From the NCBI GenBank assembly GCA_009767595.1, contig VSDK01028007.1, positions 44,894 to 108,893 of the forward strand: a DNA stretch of 64,000 bases, given 5' to 3'. The notes beneath the pieces are model-generated. The model was not told where the DNA came from. It searched no databases and worked only from the letters and a program-made list of their open reading frames with translations. The number at the start of each line of letters is the position of its first letter. The first letter of the stretch is position 1. Source of the stretch: Symbiodinium kawagutii. Taxonomy: Eukaryota; Sar; Dinophyceae; Suessiales; Symbiodiniaceae. The translations under genes and the position numbers were made by a program. This document shows, in pieces, positions 45,670-56,610 of this stretch.

Positions 45670-47235
45670 ATGTGAGGATAGGGCTGGGGGATTGTGCTTA
45701 ACAATATAACTAAGAAACGTTAATAAGGCTAGGGATATATATGTGGTAATTAGATATCGTTAAGAAGAGTAGATATCGTTTGATAAGACTTTGAGAATGA
45801 TTAACGTGGTTTGATAGTGCTTGATAATAGGGCTTAATTATGCTTAATCATGGTGGATAATACTATGATGATGATTGATAACGGTTGATAATGATGGCTA
45901 GTAGCGGTTGACAATGATTGAAACATGTTTAGGATTAATTAATGCTTAAGCGTACGATTGATCATACCATGTAACTACTGAACAATTCCAAACATAATGT
46001 GCGATCAATAGTATGATCAAGATTCATGATTGTTAGCCATATATCAATCCTTCTTGACCACAGTAGACATCAATAGTATGAGCAACATATGGCCAATGGT
46101 GACTAAACATGTGGTTAATCATGGTGAAAATATGGTATATCAACAATGGCTAAGGATGGTTGGTTCACACTATGGTTGATAATAATGGTCAATAGTTACC
46201 CGTGGTTAACTAACAAACACTGGCCTAACAATATCTAATCATGGTAAATCATACGACTAGTCGTGGTTGATGTTTAATATGATAATATGGTACAGGTAAC
46301 AATGGTTCGTGATGATTAGCTGCAGTGTAGATACTGGATAACATTGGCTAACGACGGTTCATGATGATCAATCAGAATACTCGCCACTCGCCGATAGTGT
46401 TTAGTTAATCACGGCTAAGACTGCTCGATAATATGGTTGATAACGGCTGATGACCCAAGAACGTGATAGTTGATAAAGCGGTGGCTAACAATCGTTGAGA
46501 ATTGTCAATCATACAACCAAAACCGATGCTCAAAAGGTGAGCAAACAACAGGAGTAAGTACAAGGGTTGGTGTATGATGACTTTTCACCAACCGATAAGT
46601 GACAATAGTGTTGATTATCAACAACCATAACAATGGAAAATCCAACTGTTGAGAAACCTCGTAAAATGGATGGCAATCATCACCTATTCAAAAAACTAGT
46701 ACGGGTTCTGAATGTAAATCTCTCATGATTCGATGTCCTTGAAGAGTCTTCATGGTATTACCACATCATCAAAACCGTTGCTGTTTCCATCGTACCTGTT
46801 TGTTCACATTCTGGTAGACTAACCCGGAAACAGAAAATCCAGCATTTACAGCAGGTTCACCCATTTCAAAATGATGATTGACTGCGCTTCCAAATTACGT
46901 TGCCCATCATTTTCCCCACTCCCGTTGGTTGTTTTTATCTTAATTAATCTTAATCAAGCATTATCATTGGTTAGTTGCCAAAGGAAAAACAATCGTTCGC
47001 TTATATACTTCATTTATGAGAAACCATCCACAGCTATGCCCCGAATGTTGAAATCTGAGCTGTCTTCCGGGCACATGAACAATGGACGAAAATTCCGGGG
47101 TATATCTGCAGAATTCTAAATTGTTTCATGACATGACCATTGAATAGAAATTTCAACAAAAATTTCACTGATTATGGAATAGAGGTCGTAAGAATCATGA
47201 TCATGATCATGATCATGATCATCATCATCATCGTA
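45670..47235. other. Intron-like DNA, no gene seen
   Basis: About 1.6 kb of AT-rich TTGATAATGG-type sequence without an exon-like island; the (ATGATC)n run at 47196-47235 closes it. Confidence 0.55.
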
Positions 47236-47239
47236 AGCA

Positions 47240-47395
47240 TGTCTCGTAAATGACCACATGTTCAAGGACATGGGCAGCTCTAAATGGATTGGCGCATTTT
47301 CATTGATGGGGTCAACTCTTGGCCAACAAGTGCGGGAGGGGACGACACCGCCCCTGGGCATATCCATTCGTGATTCTTGGAGACTGCGGTCTTTC
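47240..47395 (-). CDS. Possible exon of left giant gene
   Basis: Minus frame RGGVVPSRTCWPRVDPINEN then APIHLELPMSLNMWSFTR. A plus-strand frame (MFKDMGSSKWIGAFSLMG) is also open, so strand is not certain. Confidence 0.4.
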
Positions 47396-47546
47396 ATCTT
47401 CGTTCGAGACCATACAGCATGGATGGAAACAACATCCTTTAGTGAAAACCCAATTATGATGTAGTTGAGTATGAAAGGGAGTTATTGATAAAAATTGCCC
47501 ATGATTGCAGGGATAGGATTACAATCCCAAACAATTTTCCGCCATT

Positions 47547-47638
47547 ACCATGATCCTCTGGCCTCGCCTTGAACCAGTGCACCGGAGCTGATTTCACCAA
47601 GGGCAACGGATAAGGACTGCAACGAGCGGAACCGCGCT
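47547..47638 (-). CDS. Probable exon of left giant gene
   Basis: Minus frame EARFRSLQSLSVALGEISSG then ALVQGEARGS with a GTAATG donor. Confidence 0.5.
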
Positions 47639-47769
47639 TCAACCCAGGACGAGGTTAGAGATTCGTGGATGGCTGATGGCTAGCTAACGGTTAGCTAATG
47701 GTTGGTTCAATGATGCGTAAAATTTGGCGAAACCATGCCATAACATTTGACAATGGTCAACGGTGGATA

Positions 47770-48085
47770 TGCCAACAATGCAGGCAAAAGGAAAAACAAA
47801 AACAAATGGAACAGTCAAATTTATTTTGGATTTACAGAGTGTTGCAATTTGGCATTTTCGACATTTTTTCGCATTTGTTTGCGTTGTTCCACAAAAGAAA
47901 CGCAAAAAACACAAATGCAAACTTTGAGACTAATCGGGATTTTCTGGGAAAAAACATGTGTTTTGCATGATTTCGTTTTTTGTTTTTTTCCGGAGAATCA
48001 AAAAATGCAAGCAATGCAGTAAAGCAAAAAACTGAAATTCAACGCAAATTAGCGTTTTCATTCCCATTTGTTTTTGGTTTTGCGC
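47770..48085. repeat. Long fold-back element, family D copy 1
   Basis: About 315 bp. The left end GCAAAAGGAAAAACAAAAAC AAATGG is matched in inverse by CCATTTGTTTTTGG TTTTGC at the right end. A GACACCGGCCTACGA... GTTGTTGCGCA flank follows it, as at 54160-54515. Confidence 0.6.
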
Positions 48086-48149
48086 TGGTGCTGACACCGG
48101 CCTACGAACCGTTTGTTGCGCATACACCAAATGTAAATATATTTTAAAA

Positions 48150-48398
48150 CAAAGTGACGCAATATGGTGTGAACCAAGCCTTCAACGACCACCCTGCCAA
48201 CAGGGGGATTTGTACCGCCATCATGGTCAGGGCGCCAATCACAGTGGCCGAAGCAAGCGCGAAGGGGAGTGCGGGGGTGAAGTCAAGGCCGCAACATGTG
48301 AAGTCCACATGTTTGGCCGCGGCTTCCGCTTCTGACTCCCCCTGTTCGCCCTGTTCTGGTTCCACCATCAGGGTGGTTTCTTCATCGTCCTTCTCCAA
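48150..48398 (-). CDS. Exon with acidic stretch and transmembrane segment
   Basis: Minus frame beginning MEKDDEETTLMVEPEQGEQG, then an acidic/Ala tract, a short Cys pair (FTCCGLDF) and a hydrophobic segment LPFALASATVIGALTMMAVQ IPLLAG typical of a membrane helix. In minus-strand order it lies upstream of all exons at 47.6-30.6 kb, so it may be the N-terminal cytosolic tail and anchor of the left giant protein. That linkage is inference. Confidence 0.55.
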
Positions 48399-48726
48399 AG
48401 GTCCAGCCGGCCATCATATTAAATCGTCATATCAAATCATCAAATCATGATACCATTTTCACCGTCTTAAAGGGAGTCCTGGATGTAAGCTTGAAGATTC
48501 CAACTGTATTCCAGCTATAGTCATTGATGTTGCTAGTTGGAAGATTCCAACTGCGATGCAGCGATAATGATTGATGATGTAGTAGACTAGAAGATTCCAA
48601 CTGCATTCCAGCAACGGTAATCATAAGTTGGAAGGTTCCAATGGCGTTCCATGATTGATGATGTAAGTTTTAAGATTCCAACTGCGTTCCAGCGGCGATA
48701 AATAGTGATTGATGTGGTCCCAAATA

Positions 48727-49106
48727 GTTTCTCAAAACGGAGACCCCCGGAATCATCCCGTTAACCATTTATGTTGATATTGAACAATAAAATGGTAAGA
48801 ACAGAAATACAAATCATAAAAATAAAATGTTAAAACATGATGAAAACCAAAATATAGGTAATAGTAAAAAAATTAAAAATGCTCAAAATTAAAAACATCA
48901 AACTAATATTTTAAATAAAAGAATGTTACTAGCATAAACGAATTTAATCAAAACAAAAAACGATTATATTAAAAAAACAAAAATAATAAACAATGATGAT
49001 AATAAAAAGAACAAAAGGAATAATGAAAAAATGTAATCATTTAAACAAAAACAATAATTTCAAAAAAAGTTTATCAGCTTAGCGTTCCCTATTTTGAGAA
49101 ACCACA
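48727..49106. repeat. Larger family A element with AT-rich core
   Basis: Opens TAGTTTCTCAAAACGGAGAC and closes GTTCCCTATTTTGAGAAACC, inverted ends of the family A type, around about 300 bp of A/T-rich filler (48780-49070). Confidence 0.55.
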
Positions 49107-49249
49107 CCTCTATCAACATCCCAACCACAGCATCAGCGACGCTGCTGCTGGTCCTGCGCCCACCCAGCCCGGGGCCTCAATCACCCACGACATACATACC
49201 ATCTTGATATCCCACGGTTGGTTGGTTCTCCCCTAGTTAGCCACTGAAT

Positions 49250-49375
49250 CCTAGATAGAAACACCAATTGGTATCATCACTTCAGCTGGCGCGACTTCTG
49301 CGGCCAGGAGCCGTTGCCACTTATCGGTCGGCGGTGGCACTGGCACCGGCACTGCAGAATGAGGGTAAGAAGGGT
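49250..49375 (-). CDS. Possible exon, Pro-rich then helical
   Basis: Minus frame SAVPVPVPPPTDKWQRLLAA then EVAPAEVMIPIGVSI, stop. Could be a C-terminal exon of an upstream gene. Confidence 0.4.
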
Positions 49376-49465
49376 ATGAGCAATGGGAGGTTTGGGTATA
49401 ATCCATGTTGTTAAAATCATTTCCGACACCACCAAACAATAGCTAAACATTCACCGGGCAGCACT

Positions 49466-49655
49466 AACCATTCACCAATCATCATCATCACCATCATCAT
49501 CACCATCATCATCATCATCATCGTAATTAGTCATCACCATCATCATCATGTATCATCATCATTGTCGTCATCATCCATCATCATCATCATCATCATCATC
49601 ACCATCATCGTCATCATCATCATTATTATCATCATAGTTGTCATCAGCATCAATG

Positions 49656-49708
<53 letters not shown>

Positions 49709-49710
49709 GC
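49466..49710. repeat. (ATC)n/(ATCATC) microsatellite
   Basis: Long imperfect ATC array. On the minus strand it becomes GAT and extends the acidic tail of the neighbouring exon into poly-Asp. Confidence 0.95.
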
Positions 49711-50030
49711 CTCCCGCTCCTCCTTCTCCATCTCCTCCCAATCCACCTCCCCCTCCTCCACCTCCGCCGGCACCACCCGGGAGCAGCGGACCTGGTTTTT
49801 CATGTTCTTGGCCCGCCGCTCCCGGGCCTCGGTCTCCCTTCTGTCCTCCACCGGTCCTCGTTCCGTCAGGCGAACCTGCTTCTCCGTCTCCTTCTTCTTC
49901 ACTTTCTTCTTCTCCTTTTTCCTTTGTTCGCGCTGCATGTCGCGGGGGCGCTGCTGCGCGTGCCACAGCGCGCCACGGAGCTCTTGTTCGTCCATTGCTT
50001 TTGTTGTTGTCTTTCTCGTGGTCGTTGCCG
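49700..50030 (-). CDS. Highly charged exon next to the second methyltransferase
   Basis: Minus frame MDEQELRGALWHAQQRPRDM, then a Lys/Glu-rich helix (REQRKKEKKKVKKKETEKQV), VEEGEVDWEEMEKEEREADD and poly-Asp from the GAT microsatellite. It is probably a coiled-coil or linker. It may be a downstream exon of the methyltransferase gene or a separate short gene; a different minus frame (Gly-rich) is open over the same bases. Confidence 0.4.
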
Positions 50031-50074
50031 TTGTCATTATCACCACCATCACCACCATCACCAAAATCATCACG

Positions 50075-50742
50075 CCATTTGCGATTAAGGGGCTGGCGAA
50101 GCAACTTGTCCAAGAATTTCTTTTGCTTCTTCCATGTCAAGCTGCGCACATTCTCGAGGATAAACGTGGCTGGCAGCCACTTGCAAATACGGTTGACAAC
50201 CTGGGCATGGCAGCGCTCCATCCTTGTTGGTGGCCCACGTCGGTGACCAATGTGGCTTATGACCAATTCAGTTGAATATCTTTTTGGAACACTTGCGCAC
50301 GCTTGTCTTTGACCCCCAATTTCGCTCCGATTGGGGAATAAGGCTGGCAGGGTGTTCCTGCAGAATAAATGTGAATGCCTTTCTTGATACTTTAGCTTAA
50401 ACTGCTAAAGCGGTAAACCAAGAACCAGGACCACTAAACACTAGTGAACAGCGCTGTAGGGCTTCAAACTTTCACATGTTTTTTCCAAGTTGGGGCGCGT
50501 AGCATCAGCAAGCCTCTTGAGGAGCTTCTTGTTGATTTTCGAAACATAGTGCGGATGTGGATTTATTCCTGTTTGTTTGTTTCACCTTGCTTGATTTTTT
50601 GTCCATTTGTCCATCGTGAAAAATGCGACGCGCAATATTTAATAACCAAGCAACTTGCAACTTTCGCAAAGGGAACCCAGTCCCGCACAATCTCCCGCTA
50701 TGTTTACCGGTCGAAGCTTGGTCTTTTTGACTTTTGCGCTCT
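50075..50742 (-). CDS. Second DNA cytosine-C5 methyltransferase, exons with motifs I-VI
   Basis: Four minus-strand exons in order: about 50742-50636 (AKVKKTKLRPVNIAGDCAGL G, motif I), about 50553-50460 (INPHPHYVSKINKKLLKRLA), 50357-about 50283 after a TTCTGCAG acceptor (TPCQPYSPIGAKLGV, motif IV with catalytic Cys), and about 50246-50085 (VNRICKWLPATFILENVRSL, motif VI ENV). These are the SAM-binding and catalytic steps of a C5-DNA methyltransferase. Motifs VIII-X and the target-recognition region were not found downstream, so the gene is either truncated or continues in exons I missed. It differs clearly from the LINE-borne enzyme (PCQPYS against PCQPWS) and is split by introns, so it is a conventional host-type gene. 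Confidence 0.65.
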
Positions 50743-51121
50743 GACTTCACGAAGCCAATCTAATGTACCTTGGCCAACCTCTGAGGGGTCACCGAAGCAG
50801 TGAAGTGTATTGGAATCTTTGAGTCATCTTGCATTGCGCAATGCCAGTAGCAGCATGCGACATAGTGTGAATACTAACCAGGTGATGTTTCTTGCATATT
50901 GTCACTTTTTCATTTTCTCCCCCCCGCGCACAAAGCTCAGCGAGTTCTCGACGCTATTGCAATGCTGAGGGCTGCTTCTTTACACATTGTTCTCACTTCA
51001 AGGAGTTCAGCTTGTCTAGCACCTCACTTGCCTTCTGGCTTCGAGCCTTCAAGCAAGGTCAATACGACTGAATATGTAAACCATGTTTGAAATGCATCAT
51101 TGATTGCAAACTAACTAGTAT

Positions 51122-51305
51122 GGTCCAACCTTGGGCCGTCCTTTCGATGATGCTTTTGCCTTTGCATTTGCACCACCCTTTGCTGCTGCTTTCACGTAGC
51201 CCAACGCCTGGCCCAACGCGTAGCAACGGTTTGGACGGCACAACATTGCCTTCGACTTCCCTTTTTGGTTCAGATTCTGGCAACGCATGGCAGTGGATGA
51301 CAAAC
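51122..51305 (-). CDS. Possible exon, Lys/Ala-rich
   Basis: Minus frame MRCQNLNQKGKSKAMLCRPN, then ALGQALGYVKAAAKGGANAK AKASSKGRPK with a GTTGG donor. Might be an N-terminal exon of the methyltransferase gene downstream; not proven. Confidence 0.4.
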
Positions 51306-51382
51306 GCAGACAAATCAGCTCTCTGGAATGATCCAGTCTGGCTTGGGTTCCACCTCGCGTTGATAGTCACTCTAGAAGGCGC

Positions 51383-51415
51383 ATGTATGTATGTATCTAT
51401 GTATGTATGTATGTA

Positions 51416-51462
<47 letters not shown>

Positions 51463-51600
51463 ATGTATGTATGTATGTATGTATGTATGTATGTATGTGT
51501 GCATGTACGTATGTATGCATGCATGCACGCATGCATGCATGTATGTTTGTATGTGTGTTTGTATGTATGTAGGAATGCAGGTATGTTAGAAAATATGTAA
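51383..51600. repeat. (GTAT)n/(GTCT)n microsatellite
   Basis: Tetranucleotide array GTAT, then GTCT, then GTAT with GCAT variants. Frames of Tyr-Val-Cys-Met are artefacts. Confidence 0.97.
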
Positions 51601-51954
51601 GTATGTAGATCTGCGTGTAAATATGGACATCAACAATTCATGTGCTAGGCATTGGTGCGCGCAGAACATCGCTAGTCCTATCGATGGCTTCCTGGCTTAC
51701 ACTAAGCCTGCATGTTTTCAAATGTCTAAACACTGACCCGCTCTTTTTTGTGCGCATCAGGGCCAAACTTGGTTTAGCGCATGTGTCTTTGGTTTTTGCT
51801 ACTTGTACATATTGCTGCGAACACCAATGCCAAATGGTTTCGGTGACTTTCCATTTGGATACTTACACAGCAATAAACAAACGCATTTACAAACACATGT
51901 GCAAATGACAATGATGTTCTCCATGCCATCAGGAACGGCAAAGACAACCATCCA

Positions 51955-52204
51955 TACCACCAGCAGAGGGCGGTGGACTTCTTTGCCAACAATCTCAACA
52001 CGGTTCGACCATCTGGAAAAAAGGGAAAAAGGACAAGGATTTGTCTTCAGGTAGCATGCGTCCAAGGCGGCGTGCAACGCATGCGTCGCTTGACATGGGC
52101 CCAACAGCAGCGCAACGCGTAGCAAGCCAACAAGCCCAGAGCGCCACAACAAACGCTGGCCGCCAAAACAAACACGCGCGCGCGTTGGGAAGTCCTACTT
52201 CCAT
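51955..52204 (-). CDS. Possible secreted-protein N-terminus (two exons)
   Basis: From 52204 the minus frame reads MEVGLPNARACLFWRPAFVV ALWACWLATRCAAVGPM, a plausible signal peptide, then SSDACVARRLGRMLPE. After a TTTTCCAG acceptor, DGRTVLRLLAKKSTALCW follows (about 52015-51958). Another minus frame (MLWRSGLVGLLRVALLLGPC) is also open and signal-like, so the frame is uncertain. Confidence 0.4.
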
Positions 52205-52329
52205 CTACTTCCTATTTTCATCAGATTCGCGCAATGCGTTCCATGTTTGTGGAATTAATCCATGGCTGACACGAAGACCAGGACGGCGCTATTTTTTGGG
52301 TAACGACCTACGGCACTAGCATATAGTCG

Positions 52330-52475
52330 CATCTCATCACGCATGCATGACGTATGTTTGTATGTTTGTATGCATGCATGTAGGTAGGTATGTAGGTATG
52401 TAAGTATGTAGGTATGTAGGTATCAAGGTAGTTAGGTATGTATGTATGTATGTATGTATGTATGTTTGTACGTGT
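52330..52475. repeat. (ATGT)n/(AGGT)n microsatellite
   Basis: Imperfect TATG/TAGG tetranucleotide array. Confidence 0.95.
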
Positions 52476-52802
52476 GAATGAATATATGTCAACCGAGAAT
52501 GACATTAAAAATTCAAAACAAGAATCACATTTGACTGTTCGACTATGTGAAACGCAGGCCAGATTCACAAACAAATGGAATACAAAATCTATGAATGAAT
52601 GAAAAAAGAAAAGCCAAACAATCCAAAATTCAAAAACGCAAAAGAACGAATTGACATTTAAAACCAATTCAAAAGAAACATTTCAAACAAATGAAATGAA
52701 CAACTTTAGGAACGCAAAAGTGAAGAAATATTTTCTAAGAAATAAATCTGCTCTCCATTCATCTCATTTCTTTGGAATGAACAAGATTCAATGATATTCA
52801 AA

Positions 52803-52962
52803 TTATCGACCAGAAGCCTCCGCAACAAGCCACCCCTCTTGGTGGGCCTTCTTTGAAGCATCCAAGATGTCAACCATCTCAGTAAGGCCTTCCTGGGTGG
52901 CTCTGTGCATAGGGGATTTGCCGGAGGCAGCCAATGCAGACTCATGGCAACGGAAAAGTGCA
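52803..52962 (-). CDS. C-terminal ankyrin-repeat exon
   Basis: Minus frame ALAASGKSPMHRATQEGLTE followed by MVDILDASKKAHQEGWLVAE ASGR and a stop. GKSPMHRATQEG...VDILDA fits the ankyrin consensus (G-x-TPLH-x-A-x-x-x-G...). Preceding ankyrin exons may include about 53030-52985 (KPALLEALEDELNI). Ankyrin repeats mediate protein-protein contacts; partner unknown. Confidence 0.5.
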
Positions 52963-53137
52963 GAAATCATGGATATTCAGTTCGTCCTCAAGCGCCTCCA
53001 GCAGGGCGGGTTTTTGCTGATAAAGCAATTCATAAGCTCACCATGTGGGAATAGTGGACCTACACCTATTTTTGGTGTTTTTGGGGGTGAACCATTAGTA
53101 CGGACCAGTAAGCATCAGCTGTGCCATTTTCAAATCC

Positions 53138-53533
53138 ATGAGCAGAGGCCAGATGCCTGATATTTCGGAGTCACGGCCATCATGCATCAATTTTGATCAA
53201 TGTCAATCAAAGAATTGCTTCATGATCAGACTCTGGGAGTTGGATATCACGGGTCAAGCAGAAGTGGTTTCTGCCACAAAGACAAGTCGAAAGAAGATCA
53301 GAGAAGAAGAAGGATCTGGCTTGAAAAAATATCAAAACGCGTGGTGCTTTAACGGTTCCAGAAGTGTCCCCAGTTCCAATGGGCCCGCTGAGGCCTTTGA
53401 GCGATTATCAAATTCCACTCATGGCAGTATGCCCTCCAGCCTCCACGCGTTCTCCAGTAACAATTTAGCGGAGGTAGAGTATCTACATTGTGATGATTGC
53501 AAGGTTCTTGCTTCCTGGCTACTTTCCGAATGA
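53138..53533 (+). CDS. Possible plus-strand ORF, 131 aa
   Basis: Uninterrupted frame from ATG with a fairly natural composition (AEAFERLSNSTHGS, HCDDCKVLASWLLSE). It would be against the strand of its neighbours and has no clear family. Weak call. Confidence 0.25.
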   Translation: MSRGQMPDISESRPSCINFDQCQSKNCFMIRLWELDITGQAEVVSATKTSRKKIREEEGSGLKKYQNAWCFNGSRSVPSSNGPAEAFERLSNSTHGSMPSSLHAFSSNNLAEVEYLHCDDCKVLASWLLSE

Positions 53534-53559
53534 TGTTTTTGTTTGTAGTTATATTCAAT

Positions 53560-54070
53560 TTGAAAAAGATGTACAGCAATAAATATATAATATATAAATG
53601 TTAAATATAAAAATGTGTAATTGAAACATATATGTGATATGTACATACACATGTAATACAAATATATTTTGATATTCAAATTTGAATATGTAATATTGGT
53701 ATATATATATATATAAATATGTGTGTGTGACATATGTATATGTAAAGTAAATATATAAATACATGCAACATAGATATATATATATATAATACACAAATGC
53801 CATATTCATAAATATAAACATATCTATACATGTAATATATTTATAGGCATGTAACAAAAATATATGTGCAATAGAAAAAATATATATACATTTGTAAATG
53901 TAATAGTTTTTTGGCATACGTATATATATATATATTTATATATATACACATGTAATATGTATATATAATAGACAATTTTATGTAATATACATATATAGAC
54001 AAAGGAATAAACACATATATATATATATACATATATTTGTATGTACACGTATGCATATAACACATACATC
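53560..54070. other. AT-rich TATA/ATATAC tract
   Basis: About 500 bp of ATATATACATATAAATATG-type sequence, over 75% A+T. Long Tyr/Ile open frames on the minus strand reflect composition only. Confidence 0.85.
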
Positions 54071-54159
54071 TGCCATCTGGCAGGTGTCTATGATATGAAA
54101 TAATGTCTCATCATACAATTTAACATAATATCAACTGCAACAGTTTGAATCTGGAGAGT

Positions 54160-54515
54160 CAAAACAGCAAAAGCATTAAGAAAAAAGCAAGAAAAAGCAA
54201 AAAACAAATGGACAAGCAAAAAAGGTCAAATGTGCGTTTAATGTGATTTTATTTTGCATGTTGTCTGAAAACATTTGCTGACAGTTTTCTTCGTTTTTGT
54301 TTGCATTGTTCTAGAATACCAAATGCCAAAAAAACAATAGGACAAATCAGGAATTTCTTATATAAATCGTGCATTGTGTTTGCATCATGGTTGTTTTTGT
54401 AGAATAAATGCAAAAATACAATAATGCAAAACACGTGCAAACTAAAAGCAATTTGACTTGTTCTTGCTTTTCCATTTGCTGTGTTTTTTGCTTGTTTCTT
54501 GCTTTTATTGTTCCT
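54160..54515. repeat. Long fold-back element, family D copy 2
   Basis: About 355 bp with GCAAGAAAAAGCAAAAAACA at the left and TTCCATTTGCTGTGTTTTTT GCTTG at the right in inverted relation. It is followed by AACCGGCCTATGAGGCCAGG TTGTTGC like copy 1 at 47770. Confidence 0.6.
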
Positions 54516-54656
54516 GAAACCGGCCTATGAGGCCAGGTTGTTGCACAACGGCGCTGAACAGTTAATAATGTGATCGATGCATGATGGTTGGTGCCGCCTG
54601 TCATTAATGGTTGATAGCTGATAGGGGCGGCTCTCCTAGGGGACGAATGAAAGGCT

Positions 54657-55025
54657 ATGGACCCAACGATGGCCGCTTACAATTGTTTGATCGACCTCCA
54701 AAGGTTCTTGTTCGGTGGGTTCAACCCTTCTGCCAACATGTTAGTTCACCAGCCAAGCATCCCGAATAATTTCCATGTGTTCAAGCACGAAATTGGCGCT
54801 GACTCTGAATCTCCTGTTTTCATGGTCCGCTACCAAGACCATGAGACTATGACTATGAACATCTATGATCATGTTGGCAGCTGGCGGCTGACCCTCACTG
54901 TTGGGCTGTACAGAGGTGAATTCTGGTGCCAGAAGGCCACCAGCAGGGTTTGCTCACGTTTTCTGGTGGTACCCGTGGTGCTTGGCGCTTCACTAGACTT
55001 ACCAACAACAAGCCAGAAGGCTTGA
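54657..55025 (+). CDS. Plus-strand ORF, 122 aa, unknown
   Basis: ATG-initiated frame (MDPTMAAYNCLIDLQRFLFG) with a natural middle (VFMVRYQDHETMTMNIYDHV, SWRLTLTVGLYRGEFW). After about 54930 a different plus frame looks better (LLTFSGGTRGAWRFTRLTNN), so a frameshift or intron is possible. No family recognised. It opposes the general gene direction; a minus-strand reading without stops also exists over 54740-54930. Confidence 0.35.
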   Translation: MDPTMAAYNCLIDLQRFLFGGFNPSANMLVHQPSIPNNFHVFKHEIGADSESPVFMVRYQDHETMTMNIYDHVGSWRLTLTVGLYRGEFWCQKATSRVCSRFLVVPVVLGASLDLPTTSQKA

Positions 55026-55379
55026 TTGGGGGTCACGAGGTTGTTGCTTATGATCCATCAATGGTTGGCGGTTTCAAGCCCGTCAAAAAGTCGATCAACC
55101 AACCATCACAAATACGATTGAAGATCAAAAATGTTAAAAATCAGTAACTAGTAATTGTTTAACCTTCATAATCAATCCCTTTGATCCTATGATCAATCAT
55201 TCTTAGCCATCATTAACAATCAACCACCATGACCTTAGCCATCATTAACCATCAACCACCATGTCCATCAGTGATACACCGAAGCTTTGCGCATCTTCGG
55301 TTGATGGTGTCCATGCTTCAACGCCTGGATCTGCGCTACTTCGGATCTCCCTTCCTGGCCTCGATTGCGTGTGAAGGAC

Positions 55380-55433
55380 CTCAGGGCATTGCTGGCGCAT
55401 AGGTCACGTGCGAAGCCATCAGGTATGGTGCCT
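55380..55433 (-). CDS. Possible exon of right giant gene
   Basis: Minus frame GTIPDGFARDLCASNALR before a GTCC donor. The IPDG start recurs in the next exon upstream (55599-55645: IPDGMSQADAPCDR), hinting at a repeated domain. A plus frame is also open. Confidence 0.35.
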
Positions 55434-55598
55434 TCATCATGGCGTATAGCGGTCAAACCCCCTATAGTGGTTCACCATGGTTCACCATGGTGAGTCAACA
55501 TGGCGAACCAGTCAATCGAATAGCTTCGTGCCATGTAGTTCTGGAGTTGGTTGTCGAGTTGATGACATCACTTGATTTCCTGGTTGGGCGGTGCTTAC

Positions 55599-55645
55599 CG
55601 ATCGCAGGGGGCGTCAGCCTGGGACATGCCATCAGGTATCACGAT
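55599..55645 (-). CDS. Possible exon of right giant gene
   Basis: Minus frame IPDGMSQADAPCDR ending at a strong GTAAGC donor. Short. Confidence 0.4.
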
Positions 55646-55949
55646 TCAACCAGGTTCCCAGTGGATTGATGGAAGCTCCGAACCAGGCAACCTGCGGATG
55701 CTGACGAAATCAACCAGCTGGTTACCATGATGTTGCACAATCATAATCAAACGTAACAAGCAGAAATCAAGAAATCAACCATGGTTGGTTGACAACAAGA
55801 TGGTTTCAAGGCTGGAAGTCTTCAAAATCCATGCTTGTCATCCATTAAAATCCATTATCTTTAAAATTCATTAAAATCCATTATACAAAATCTCAAATGA
55901 ACAAATCCATTGAAATGTTTACAGATCTTTGAGATTTGCTCATTATCTT

Positions 55950-56075
55950 TGCATGTCGAGCAATGCCACTGAACCAAGGTTTGGGGGGCACCCCGTTGTT
56001 GTTTGGACTCCCAACTCGTATGATCCACCGCTACAGCTGCAGCTTTTCCCCGTGGGGAGGAAGCTGCGGAGCAAG
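55950..56075 (-). CDS. Possible exon of right giant gene
   Basis: After a CTTGCTCCGCAG acceptor the minus frame reads FLPTGKSCSCSGGSYELGVQ then TTTGCPPNLGSVALLDMQ. Cys-rich and extracellular-like. A plus frame (NATEPRFGGHPVVVWTPNSY) is also credible; strand not settled. Confidence 0.4.
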
Positions 56076-56610
56076 GGATTCATTCAGGGATATCTTCAAA
56101 GTCATAAGCCTTGAAAGGAGCGACCGTTGACCAACCATCAACTATTGGTGACTAACCATGAAAGTCATGGTTAATGATGACTAACCATGCAAAGAGGAGC
56201 AATGATGACTAACCATGAAATGACAATTATCAACCATTGACCCACCATCAAGCCTGAAAAACACGATCATCTTCGCTTGACCGTTGATCAACCATTGATT
56301 CAGCAACATCAAAGTCTATAAAATTAACCGTTGATCAACAAGACTCCAGCCAGAACCAACCATAAAAGAGCCATATCATCATCAGTGATTAGTTTATGCA
56401 ATTATGGTTAGCTAGCAGCTAGCATTATCTAATCAATTCTAGTACCACGATTAACCATAATTGCATAAATTACTAATAAGATTATTAGAATAATCATAAC
56501 ATTAAACACGTGCTTAGTAATTCAAATTACTTATAATGGCTCTAAATGATTGAGCATCATATCAATAAATCAACCATAATCATTAAGCAATAACCATCAA
56601 CCCCTACTTG

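Noticed and set aside
49562-50275. Plus-strand frames of 200-237 codons over the ATC repeat and the methyltransferase exon
   Set aside because: They begin in a microsatellite and run antisense to the ENV-motif exon.
51059-51600. Long Tyr/Val/Cys/Met and Thr/Asp/Arg/Gln frames
   Set aside because: Translation of the (GTAT)n/(GTCT)n array, not a gene.
53419-54069. Tyr/Ile-rich minus-strand frames of 74-125 codons resembling membrane proteins
   Set aside because: Sequence is over 75% A+T; no codon bias, start context or splice pattern supports a gene.
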